Below, one piece after another: positions 51,430 through 62,899 of a stretch of 64,000 nt of DNA. The DNA lies in NCBI RefSeq assembly GCF_050908995.1, contig NC_135126.1, positions 10,044,001 through 10,108,000 on the forward strand. The letters run 5' to 3'. A program made the translations under genes and the position numbers. Every line of letters starts with the position of its first letter. Within the stretch, counting starts at the first letter, position 1. The notes below the pieces were generated by a model. The model was not told the DNA's origin and searched no databases. It saw only the letters and a program-made list of their open reading frames with translations. This DNA is from Andrena cerasifolii (Eukaryota; Arthropoda; Insecta; Hymenoptera; Andrenidae).

Positions 51430-51797
51430 GGGGTGATACCTAGTCAGGCGGCCGAAAAGAGGCGAATGTTTGTGATTTTTTTTTGAAGAAGCGGCAGCGT
51501 ATATTTTTACAAAACTTTTTCCACTTAAAAGAGCAACATTTAAAGAACGTTTGGTAATTTTTTCGTAGAAAAATATTACGTTTATAACAAAGTAACAACC
51601 GACTTTTTCAAAAGTTGGTTTTGCGGAGAATAGGAGCTGCCATTCAGAATCAGATTTTCTAAAATCAAAAAATCAAAAAGGTTTCGTTAGTATATTAATG
51701 TATCCTGTGAGTAACGGAGGGAATTTCCGAAATATTAATTTAAAATAAAATGGCGGCTATTTAAAGTCGAAGTCCTGATTTTTTCGCGTGATTTTTG
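51430..51797. mobile_element. GGGGTTGTACCTAGTC family element, copy 2, right end lost
   Basis: After TTAA it begins GGGGTGATACCTAGTCAGGC and stays similar to 40007-40496, with an internal deletion of about 100 bp, up to TTTTCGCGTGATTTT. The right inverted end is missing. Confidence 0.7.
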
Positions 51798-53631
51798 CTA
51801 ATCAGATTTTCCTAATTTACTCGAAGTTGGTAGAGATGGAGCTGCACTCCTCTTGCTGCAAGGTGTTCAATTCAGTCTTTGGGAAAACATTGATTCCTAT
51901 CAGAAAGATTCTCTTTGGAGATGGTGTTGTGAATTGGTTATGTGAGCATTAATTAACTGGATTTCAATTTTCGGCGGATGTAAACACTGTAAGCATAGTT
52001 ATCACTCGGAGGATCCAAGGCAAAACGTCTGGTCGCATCAGCATCCATACGTAATGAGCCGCAAGTTTCCATTTCACGGGGATTTCAATTCCAAGAAGCA
52101 ACCCAAAGTCGTGAGATGAATATGTACTGCTTGTGTTAGGAACTTATGGCGACATACCGACTAACTCGAATGCGCTACGACTTGTACGAACCGCCTAGGA
52201 TCCTCTAGATCTCTCTAGATCCCCGTAGGGCTTGCTAAAATACACTAGTCCTCGATAGGGTATACTGAAGATGTAAAGTACCCAACACCCATCACCACCC
52301 CTTTCTTATCCAAAACCCTCGATCACCATGTTCATGGGAACACCGATGCAAACACCCTTCCACCTGTACCTACAAGCTATTTATTACACCCATCGAGTCC
52401 CGAACCAAACGACGCCTCATTAAAAATCGAGGAGACTTCAGCCGCCGGAGAAAGGAGGAAACGCTTCGTCACGTGTTCGCCTCAAGCTCCCAGCCCTACA
52501 ACCTCCACTCGAAGAAATGTCCCTTCGCGTGGCCACGGCGTGAATGCTAATTACCTCTGAGAACGAACTTTTCGTGCATTCGCCCGCATACGCGTCAAAG
52601 ACCCAAACGAGCTCGAAGAATCTCCAAACATAATGGAATCTCGAAATATACAATGCTCTCCTAAATCAATCAGAACAAACAACTCGGCCCCCTCAGTGAT
52701 GGTCCAAATTTATCCCTCTAATAGTCCAATCTCTAATGTATCCCTTCAAAGGAACCACTAGGTTCAACTAACCATGCTCGCTGTCACTTTGAAGAACCGT
52801 AGCAATCGTTCCCAGAAAGCTGAGAGAAAATCATCCCCTCGAGTTCCCCCGGCGGAAGCGATCGTAAAAATATCCCAACTCCGCAAAACGATGCCCGTTG
52901 CGTCGAACAATTAAAGTCCGCGGTGGCGACGGCCCGGCCAAGAGGACGTGTTGCCGTCAGACCAGAAATCCGGGATACGGAATTAGCCGCGGCCGCGCGG
53001 ATGGAAATCGTGCTTAAAATCCGGCAAGGAGACACCGCGCGGTGCACCCCTCCGCGGGACGACGCGGCGAAACTTAGCGATGGGCGGTCGCCGTTCCATC
53101 GGTTCCCTCTTTCCCGTCGTTCGTTCCTCCTACTATTCCTTTCGCCGATTACGAGAGGCGGCCTGGAATTCCTCGTGGCTAATTGGTTTTTCCTCGCGCT
53201 CCTGCCGCCGCGGGTTCTTCTACACTTTATTAGAGCCGGGAGATTTCAGAGTAATTGACGACGAGCTCGAGATGCGCAGAAGGAGAACAAACGAGCCCGA
53301 CGTTTGACGGCGGCTCAAGGCCCCGACGGTCGCCGAGGTCTGACAAACGCGTACACGGTATTACGGGATACCGGGAATCTCCTCCGGAGCGATACACGCG
53401 CGAGGCGCCACCCCCTCGTGTAACGAGCCCGATCAACCGGTGTAATGAACGCGCACTGGCGCGAGCGATTTTCGCGATACAAGTGGCAGTTAAATCTGCG
53501 GCGCTGCCCGGCGTAGTTATTAACGTGGGCTGATTCTCCTGCTCCAAACGCCGGCTAACGAAGTCTGCGATGCTTTCTGCTTGCAGGATTATAAAGATAT
53601 GGTGGCTTGGTGAACCGGACGGCGAGGAAAC

Positions 53632-56600
53632 ATGGCTCTGACTGCGGTGCCCTCGGCCCGCGTTTTCAACGGAAACGGTGAGCTGTGATTCATTTTCTAT
53701 TGTGAAACTTGTCGCTGGGGATTTTGTATGATTTATAGGAATTATTGGTGAGTTTTAGTGCAGAATGATACGTAAGGATAGTAGAAGTGGGCAAATTACT
53801 GCCGGGGTCCCTACTACTACCACTTTATTTATTTTACTTCATGAAAACGAGACGTATAAAGCATTGTGTTTAAAAAGATTTATTATTAAGCAGTCTCCTT
53901 GACGGCCCGAAAATAATGCGATACTTGGGATTTTTTTAAAGAGAAACCCTCAAGTTATATTAATTAAAAACTTTATGCTTATATTTGTACATGTTTAGAC
54001 AACATTTAAACAAAAAAATTAATTGAAAAAAACACTACTTAAAACTTTAAACGCGTTTTTCTCAAAACCATGTTTTTCGAATTGGTTAGCATGATGCCTC
54101 AAAAACCAATCATCCGATTTACTTCAACCTTGACACACATCTTCAGTAGATGTCCCATTCTTGTTGGTGCTAAAACTAAGTCGGTTTTTGCAAAATTATA
54201 CTTTTGCGACTTAAAAAACTAGAGAATTTTTTTGCAGAAATCGATGTCTGCTTTAGACGCTGCCATTTTTTTTTAATTTTCAGTATTTTTTATTTAATCT
54301 AGTTCAGGCGTTAGCCACACTCATACAGATTACACAGATTTTTAGATTTTCTATTTCAAACAACTACGACGACTGATTTTATGCTAACAAAGCGCATATG
54401 ATTTTTGTTAGGCGCTCTATTTGAAGCACTATAACTCCGAATATAACCACTATTTTTGCATACAATTTTTCTTTCATATTCTCTAAAGATTGACAAATGA
54501 GGCCACAAAGCTGTTAGTAAATATATTTAATGGTTTTGTTTTAAAAAATTCCCAAAGTTCACATCAATTTTCGTCCGTCAAGGTAGGGAGACCACTTAGA
54601 CTGGGACTGTTATTATTATTATTACTATTATTATATACACTATTCTTTATACGTTACAGTTTTATTAAGTAAAATGGCAGTAATAGGGACACTCGCAGTA
54701 ATTGGGACATCCACCCTAAGTAGTACAGTTGTCAGGACTTCACAGTTACTGTATATCGGTTTACCTATCAGTAGGCGCTTCAGCTCGAACAATCGCTTAT
54801 AAATACACGAGGAGCGAGGCTTATCGACCATTGGCACGACTCTCCAATCTGATAATCGAGCATGGTCATTTGTTAACGCCCCACAGACGACGCGGAATAA
54901 ATAACAATAACCGGGGTTCCAACCGTGTCACGGTTAAGTGCCCGCGAATTTTCGAAGCGTATAAAAAACGTTTCCGGGCAAACGATCCGAGTAACGAAGC
55001 AACTGAACCCGTGCCGAATTCGAATTTCATGGAAACTCGGTGGAGCCGCTTTCGCCGCTGACTTTGCGCTGTAGCGCAGCATTGTGAGCTAGTCACATTC
55101 CAGTCTATAATTGTCCTGGCGAAATTATCGCGGTAATCGGTATAAAAGGTAGAACAGCGGTCAGCCTTCATATAGAATCCATTGCAGGAATTTACAGTGA
55201 AATTTTATTAATCCCTTGGCGATAGAAGAAACGATTCGTTGTTTTATTCGCGCGAGAGAAGGTTCGTGTGATCCCGATAATTTATATTAACACTTTGATT
55301 GCCGTGAACATAAGAATCAAAACTTATTTCATATTCAATTTGATTGCTTAATGATTCAGATGAGAACAGTACAACAAATGAAACTAGATGTTTGTATATA
55401 TAAATAAGAAGTAGCTTTACTACTCGGCTTCGCCCGAAATTTAGATTCTGATTTTATAAAAAAAAAATTGTTTAATTTTTTTTGTTGTGAAAATGGCCAC
55501 ATTCATCTGGATTAGTCAGGTATAATGACCTGAGGCACATTTCGTGATCCCAGAGTTTATCGTCCGAAAGTTTTTAGGCGACAGACAAACACGCAAATAT
55601 ATAGAAGCTCACTGCTTTATATATTAAGATTCTGTGAAAATGAGGGAAGTAAAGATTCTGTAACTTATGCAGATCGTCGCCAAGGGGTTAAGTCATTGCC
55701 ACGTAGGCCGCGGTAGTACGTATGGGGACGGTGCTGTATGACACGTAAATGGGATCCCCACGCTGTCCCCGGCTAACGAACTTTGCCAGATTATTATTAC
55801 CATGCCTTTGGATGGTCGCCAATGGTTACAACATATTTCGGTTTACACTGAGCGTACGGTCATTACCCCCGAACAATCAGCAGCTCGGGATGAACCACGA
55901 TCGATCCATCCCTCCAAAGATAGATCTTTTCCCGTTTGGTCGATCGACGATAGATGCCACCTCCTTTTTGGGGTCTTTTGGGGTTGCTCTAAATCGAACT
56001 CGTAGCGATCCATCATAGATCGTCTTGTCACTGAAAGCAATTTACACCTAAGACTCCTTGATAAGCTAACAGCAGAAAAGTAACACTCAATTCTCAATAT
56101 TATTTCGATTTTTTAACACTTCTATTAAATCCATCCCTCCAGCAACTCGTTTAAAAGCTGCTATAAATACTCCCACGGGTTTTCGTGACAGTTCAGTGCC
56201 GCCACTGTCAATGGTCTTTTTTCGTCAGTGGCAGTAAGAAACACGGGACAACTGGGCCTAATTATGCAGAAAGCTACCCTCAATGATCTGAAACTGAGTT
56301 TTAATTTGAAGATTTTAATTGTTAAAGAACAGTAGCTTTGTTTCTATTGGATAGATTTCATTTCCTGTTATTGTTTTACTATGTTTATTAACAGGTTATT
56401 TAATAGCGAGTAGTATAATTAATATTATTTTAAACTTTCTGTAGCTTTTGGTATTTAAGCTTAAAATTGAACTATGGGTTGGTAGTTTCAATAATTGTAA
56501 AATTTAGGAGTTCTATTGATCGGTAATCGTTTGCAAAATGAAGATCACAAAATTATAGTATCCGTAATACGTTTAACTGTTTTTTTTTATCGTTTTGAGG

Positions 56601-57577
56601 GTTGGTAGCTTCCCGCGTAACTAGGCCCAAGTGAGAAACTGCTCCGTTCGAAAACAGAGAAACGATATTTTTTTACCACCGACACTGTCAGCGCTCAACT
56701 GTCACGAAACTGACGCGTGCACTTGGACCTTAATAAAGTGGTATAATTCTGATCCATTTGATATGATCGGAGCAGAGGGTGGACACCTCTGCTCCAATCG
56801 TTCCGATTCACGTGACTTTCCGTGATTTTCTGTGATCTTCTGTGACACTCGGTGAACAGTGGGGACGCAGGTGTACGTTTCCAGCTCGACGGGGTCGACA
56901 TGCCTTTGCTGCCCTTACGGCTACCACATCGACCTGGACTTCGTGCGATACTGCGAGGCGGTGGCGGCAGGAAGTGTGGGCGACAGGTCTAGCATCGAGA
57001 GGCGCAAGAAACGGGAGCGTCGAAAACAATGCCAGTCGATGGAAGTTCTCCTGGGCCTGGTAATTGATCGTTCGATTCCATAATTAAACCGTTCTGGCCG
57101 AGTGCTTCGAGCTCGCTCTAGAAGATCGTTCGTTCTCCTATCTCCGGCATTAATTAAGATATTCCATCTCTCTTTCCACCACGGTTCATTATAAACTGAC
57201 TGCTTCGATGCTCCCCCCTAACTATCACCTAGCAAAGCGCCTTTTAACGAACTTTCACACCGAAACGGGCAACGACAAGGGAACCGTCGAATGCCAGTGG
57301 AGATCGGCAGCCGCGGCCTAACCTCCTCCCTCTTATTTCTCGTCTCAGGTGAGTCCAGCCCTCGCAGGGATACAGGTGGAACTGCCGAAAATACCGCAGG
57401 AACCAGCTACCACGAACGGCCTGGCTACTTTGCCTAGGACGAGCCATAGGAAGCAAGAGTACACGCAGGAGTCGCAGGCTCTCGACCTCAGCGATGTCGT
57501 TGGCGACTTCGAGGCCACCCTCAGGCGCTCCAACAGGTCGTGGAAGCCTTCAGACAGACACCAGCGCACCGAGAACG
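53632..57577 (+). CDS. Kank: KANK homologue, first three coding exons (3' end beyond window)
   Basis: A 5' exon with acceptor at 53586 starts translation at 53632 and ends at 53677 (GGAAACG|GTGAGC). Exon 2 is 56860-57059 and exon 3 is 57349-57577, both with consensus sites. The first 143 codons join in frame. Exon 2 encodes the KN motif at about residues 33-49 (CPYGYHIDLDFVRYCEA), the short N-terminal motif by which KANK proteins bind the talin rod. A basic stretch follows (SIERRKKRERRKQ). Exon 3 is polar and low in known domains (DLSDVVGDFEATLRRSNRSW). Coiled coil and C-terminal ankyrin repeats of the family should lie in later exons outside the window, since exon 3 ends in phase 1 at G|GTTAGA. 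KANK proteins link integrin adhesions to cortical microtubule-stabilising complexes; the fly protein is reported at muscle-tendon sites. The exon 2 acceptor was chosen (GTGAACAG|TGGGG, not the nearby GACGCAG) because only it keeps the frame with exon 1. The stronger donor consensus and motif make exon 2 certain; exon 1 is likely. Confidence 0.8.
53892..54593. mobile_element. About 700-bp AT-rich TIR element in KANK intron 1
   Basis: Left AGTCTCCTTGACGGCCCG and right read in reverse, GGTCTCCCTACCTTGACGG, are followed by CGAAAAT, then ACTTTGGGA or ACTTGGGA and TTTTTTAAA on both sides, an imperfect TIR of about 50 bp. The interior has no coding capacity. Target flanks are unclear. Confidence 0.6.
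55212..55687. mobile_element. piggyBac-like element in KANK intron 1, TTAA flanks
   Basis: TTAA at 55208-55211 and 55688-55691 brackets ends TCCCTTGGCGA and TCGCCAAGGGG. At 476 bp it has no transposase. It differs in sequence from the other TTAA families in the window. Confidence 0.7.
56184..56706. mobile_element. About 520-bp TIR element just upstream of the KANK KN exon
   Basis: CGTGACAGTTCAGTGCCGCC on the left pairs with CGTGACAGTTGAGCGCTGAC read from the right. Inward, CTGGGCCTAATTATGC and AGAAAGCTACCCTCAA match TTGGGCCTAGTTACGC and GGAAGCTACCAACCCTCAA. The arms reach about 110 bp. The right end lies about 150 bp from the exon acceptor. Confidence 0.65.
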
Positions 57578-59364
57578 GTTAGAGACACTTACCATTTACT
57601 TATCATTAACATGGAGCCTTCGTTACTCCACCCTGCATACTTAGAACACCTTGGACGAATTCGTTATCGCGATTTTCATCAAGCTAGAAATTAATCACCC
57701 ATCTATTTTCAACCCGACACAATACGTTACCATCGTTTCTTTACGCAAGAGTGCATCGCCCTCTCGAATAATAGAGAAAGAAAGCCGCGCCGGTGCACCG
57801 GCTCGCATACAACGGATTAATTCCAGTGAAAGACCGAAACGAAGAAAAAAGGAGCGGCGAGAAGGAGATCCGATAATTTCACGCACATTTGATTTCCTCG
57901 CGCTGAATCCGCTCGCCCCGGCCATCCTCGGATTCTCCATGGCCCAATGACCTGCTGCACAATAATACCGTAAAGAGAAATGCTTCCTTCACTTTTGAGC
58001 CGCAGGTTTCCCCGCGACGGGTTAGACGGTTGCGCTCCTCCGTCGAATATAAAGCCCAACGGGCTCGCTAATGAGTCCCCTCTCTCCTTTGTCGCGCGTG
58101 TATCGCCCGGAGACTCTCGAAACGGTGAAATTGCCATTCAGCTTGAGAAGCCAGCGGGCAGCTGGCGCTGAAAAGAAAACGGTCCCCTGATTTAATTGCC
58201 GCGAGGCTCTCTGATCCTGCAATTGACCGAGGTGGACGTTCCTCGAGCCTGGGACCTGGAGCATCGCCCGAGCCACCGATTCGCTGTTGCAACGATAACG
58301 CAACGGATCGCGCAATTACCTAATTACACTGTTCGACGCATGCGAGGAACACGAGCATTTCCCTCGGATGGTTGCATATGTATGCACGTAGCCAGTAGCT
58401 GCATCGGGGAACCCAAAGGCTTCCGGGTTTCCGACGCCTCGCAGAGCTCGCCGGAACATATGGTTTACTTTATTAACCGTTTAACGGGCCATCGGCGACG
58501 TGGCGAAACGTTCTCTCTTCCCTCGGTCCAGAGATTGCCTCTTCACGGTATTCCGAGCGTCACCCATCGGAAATCGAATAACCAAGCTCGCCGATTGGAT
58601 CCAGCCGAAACACTCCGCGCCTCCGAACCTTCGGTGACTCCTCCACCGATGGTTAATTTTTTTTTTTGTTCCTTGCCACTTCCCTGCCGTGTCTTTTCTT
58701 TTTGTTCGAAGGCGAGACGGCTCATAATCGCGCCGCGAAATAACGAAGGGGAACGGAGGATTCTCGTGGACGTTTCACGGCACTACGTTTTAACGGCGCC
58801 TGTTTACGTGCCCGTGGATTCGCACGGTTCTCGCCCGCGTCGCGCCGAACAAAGCCGAGGCTTCTGCACGGTTGACAGTGGCTGACGAATAAGCCAATAG
58901 CCGGGTTCTTTCTCACGGGACCGCGAACTCTGTTCCTGAAACGAGCGAGCAGAGCTAGTTTGCAGGAATATTCTCACGTTTCGCAAGCGAACCTACCCGC
59001 TCCGGCTCCTGTTTCCTGCCTTATCGCCTGGGAGACAATGCCCCGGGACTCTATGGAGGCGCGTCCTCGCCGAGGGGAAGCTGAGATCCTTTCTTCGGTT
59101 TTACTCTGCGAATTAGATAGCTCGCGTCTTGTTCAACGCGGAAAGAACACGCTGCTCGGGCGCTGATTAACTCTGCTACCTGGCTGGGAATTGTTTTCGT
59201 TTAATTATCCCATAGAGAGGCGTGGAATATTTTAACTTTTACAGAACCGTCGGCCTTATCATTTCCATTCGTCTTCCTTGGGCGGGAAGTGTGGAAAGTT
59301 TTATATTCTAGGGAAATACATCGCGGCGCTTCTAATACTGTCGAGCCTCGCGTAACCGAGCTAA

Positions 59365-59592
59365 TAGTGTTCCCCAAACTTTTTTAAGTCGCGATCTGCT
59401 TTTGTAATATTCAAATAACCTGCGACCTCCCGTATAAGGTAAGATAAATTTAATAAGGTAAAGAAAACGCATTAAAAATAGGTATTTCAAAATATAATTC
59501 TAACTTTATTAAGTTAATATTATTATATTAAAAAAAAAAACGTGACGCCCCCGCAGAAAACACTTTGCGACCCACCGTTTGGGAATCACTTG
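59365..59592 (+). repeat. hAT-like repeat (CAGTGTTTCCCAAAC family), copy 2
   Basis: It starts TAGTGTTCCCCAAACTTTTT and ends CCGTTTGGGAATCACTTG, near-inverted ends. GTAATATTCAAATAACCTG matches the minus-strand fragment at 4935-5066. The flanks do not show a clean duplication. Confidence 0.6.
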
Positions 59593-60749
59593 ATGTGGAA
59601 ATCTAAGTGTCTGAATAAAGGAATTTTCGGATAATAAAGTCACCTTTCTGCCACTAAACTTCGCTCGTTTAAATAGAATTGGAGAAAGTTGATAGATCGC
59701 TTAAACATTTTTGGCCCAAAATTACATTTGTCTCTAAACTTTTGTAACAGAAGAAGGGTGGTTTGTAAAGGAGAAACCTGTTGCTAGGAGAGACTATTCG
59801 GATAGCAGAACGTTCTGATATTAAACCACTTCGATAACATAACTTTATAACAGTACTTATCTTCATACACTCCGTATCTGCAAGTAAACGAACACTGTTC
59901 CGCGGCGAAATAGAGCCCGACGGAGTGGCATAAAATTTAATTAGACTTCCTGGTACTTAGCGACTTATTAACCCAGTACTACAGGCGTCGACCATTAATG
60001 CCTCGAACATTGTTAACCCAATAATCCGACGGCAATGGTACGAAACGCAAAGTAACGCGACGTTAACTCGTTGCACCAAGGGACCACGGCCGAACAGTTG
60101 CTCAGCTGAACGAGCTAGAAATTGCTGGGATCGTTGGTCACTGAGAGGCTCTTCGAACCGTGGTTTCCAATGGGACTAGTCGATAGTTTCTTGCTCGAAG
60201 TCGGTGGCGAGCTCGAACGCCGGAACGTTGCTCGTCGGCGAAGCCGTCGGTGCGTGGCTGGAACCACCTGCTTCCGGTGGACGACCCGTCAGTTGCGCCG
60301 TCGCTGCAAACGGCACCTCTGTTACCCCGGTGGTAATGTGACAGGGACTTCGTAGCCCTCGCGCACCCAGCAATTTCGTTGGTTTTCGTGACAACAGTCG
60401 GATCTGCACGCCAGTGGATCGGAATGCGAAAGAATCGAATCGATTGCAACCGACGCTCGCGATTCTTTTATCATCCCCGTCTATAATAGTCTATCTTCCT
60501 CCCTTGCTCGTTTCGTGTTACCTGAGACAGCTTCTTCAGATCGTCGCCGCAGGAACATTTTCCGCAGCTCTGTCGTTCGCTGCTGTATCTTATTTATAGG
60601 TGGGATCGTTGCAAGTACCTTATCTGTATTTTATCGGTTAATCATTCGCTGTCGATCCTCTTGACGATCGAGATTGCCAGAATTGCCTTTCTTTTGCTAT
60701 CGATAACGTTGGAGTTTCGTGCTTTTTGTAAATACAGTGCACTCTTAGA

Positions 60750-60816
60750 CAGAGACGGGCCAAATTTTTATTTAATTTTTAAGTTGTTATTTAAACAAAA
60801 ATTTGGCCCGTCTCTG
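60750..60816. mobile_element. 67-bp micro-MITE with hAT-like TSD
   Basis: CAGAGACGGGCCAAATTTTT and its reverse complement at the right end surround a short AT-rich loop. The flanks CTCTTAGA (60742-60749) and GTCTTAGA (60817-60824) match at 7 of 8 bases, as expected for an ageing hAT duplication. Confidence 0.7.
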
Positions 60817-62832
60817 GTCTTAGATCCCTAGTATGGATACAGTAATTATAAAACAGTTGTGTAGGATACTCTTAATTCCTCGTACAAAGTAAGCGGCCCC
60901 GATTGAATCGCGAACGATATTCTAACGAGGCATTATTCTAACGGATGACTTTCTCCGCGGCGGCGGAAAGATTCCAAAACGCCTGGATATTCCCGGGCCG
61001 CGAAAGTGCGTCGAATAGACCTAGCACGGTCCATTAAGACCACCTCGATATCGCGCGTGAAATTCCAAGTAATGCGATCTGTCGCGGGGCAACACTCGCC
61101 GAGCAGTGTCCCACGCACGGTGCTGAATTACTATTTCGAAAAGCGATGTTGCCCGATGGAAAGGCGGCGGGGATTTAACGAAAGCAGCCGACACGATTAC
61201 CCTCCCCCGTCGCTAAACAGCCAACAATACTTAACAGTCGATGCTTAGAAAGTAGAAAAGGAACGCGAAGAAGGATTTCTGGCCTCGGTAGCGTCGCTTT
61301 TGCGTGACGACGGTATCGAGCGCTGCTCGTTCGTTTGCCCTAGTAATTGAATTTTACGAGCAAACAGACCAGCCTCCGTTTCGCAGGGATTTAATAATTG
61401 CCGGGCGAGGAACTACCCGCGTATCTCCAGGCGATTTCTCACCTCGCCGTGCGCTGCGAACTTGCCCGGATTAAAAAAGGCGTTCTGCCAAAACGCGCGC
61501 ACGAAAATAAAACGCGGTCATAACCGGGCGGCGCGGGTCCGATTAGTGCTCCGAAAATACTCCCCGAAGGAAGGGAGCCCCGGCGAGGGGCAAGGACGAT
61601 TTTCAGGGAAACGTCGCGCATCAGCGGCTGCGCCGACGGCACTCTATTTAACTCGATTTGGAAGGAACGACGTGACTTCATCGGGAACGCTAAACCATTT
61701 TGGTGCAACCTTGCCGGAGCAAGGTGGTCGCATATGGCCGCGTATGCACCTGCCAGGCTAAGCGGCGCGCGGCTGTCGCAACTGTTATTCCTCCAGCGAG
61801 CTGTCGAGGCGAAATTTTAAAAGACACCGGCGATAAACAAAAGCGGATGGAATAACTAAACGCGAGCATCTAGCGGGTGCGTTGAACATCTCTGGGCCAG
61901 CGACGGTGACCCAATTGAGGCGGAACACGGTTGGAAATAGATGTTAGAAGTAGAACTCTAGGATATACCTCGGCTAATAAATAAACCAATGAACCGAGTA
62001 AATCATCATTCACCCTCGATAAATCTACTAACCGCCTGCAGTTTCAAGTACAAACAATCCGCGGCTTTCGCAGCAGCTCGACATTCGCGATAACGCTCGA
62101 ACCAAGGCTGCCCGTTATCACGCCGCCGGAAGATCGTTGCCGAAACGGCGCCCGGAGAGGAACAAGTAGGGAGGAGTAGGAGGGCGACAGCCGACTCCTT
62201 TTCTCTCCACTGGGGGATTAAGAAATCGACGAGCACACCGGGCGAAGAACAGGAGAAGAGGCACAACTGCCCCTCTCCATTCACCTCTTCGTGAGCAGCC
62301 GGAGTCCTGGTTGGCTATAGCCCAGTGTTCGGCGTCACAGTCAAACGCAAACAGTGACCGCGGCAAAACAGATCGTCGGCACTAATGCTCGAAAAACCGT
62401 CGACGAAAACGCAACCCCCGCGGGCACGGTAGCCTGGACTCGATCATCGATCCCCGGTTCCTCTGGCCGTGGTTTCACGAAGTGGGGGTGGGGCCACCGC
62501 GAAACCGATTTCGACGCGCGCGAGCCGATCGAACCCCTCGGCTCTTTTTCACTCTCTGCCGCGCGTAGACGAACGAACGAAAACACCGGCGCAGCATCTC
62601 GCGGACAGCGGAGATCGATCTCCGATCGATCGATCGTTCTACAGTGGCTTCGCCGTGACCAGTCCCTGGAGCATCGATGAGATCGACGGAACTGCATGGA
62701 GACTAGTCAGCGAGGAGAAGTTGAACCTCCGTGGGAAGGCTATGATATTTCGTTACCCGCGAATGCGAAGGCTCAGATTTCTACCTTACTTTGGATTTTC
62801 ATCGATCGTGCAGTGCAAAGTATTCAGTGAAG

Positions 62833-62899
62833 ATGGGGGTGAAGAACTTCATCATGAAGAGGATACCGTTCTGCAAGATGAAGGCGAAGAGGAAATACC
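62833..62899 (+). CDS. Possible alternative first coding exon (KANK or new gene)
   Basis: ATG with A at -3 and G at +4 opens 22 codons (MGVKNFIMKRIPFCKMKAKR...) and leaves through a donor, ATACC|GTGAGT, in phase 1. Lysine is AAG in all but one codon and the remaining codons favour C or G in the third position, unlike the overlapping acidic frame. KANK exon 3 also leaves in phase 1, so this exon could replace exons 1-3 in an isoform that starts here and lacks the KN motif. It could equally begin an unrelated gene to the right. No acceptor precedes it, consistent with a first exon. Confidence 0.4.

Larger units (their letters stand above)
57578..62832. other. KANK intron 3 (part), no exon recognised
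   Basis: No splice-bounded coding block with a known motif is visible. The frame 58196-58885 is open by GC bias only. Two transposon relics at 59.4 and 60.8 kb are listed separately. Confidence 0.45.

Noticed and set aside
58196..58885. 229-codon plus-strand frame
   Set aside because: Low-complexity, CpG-driven frame in KANK intron 3 with no domain.
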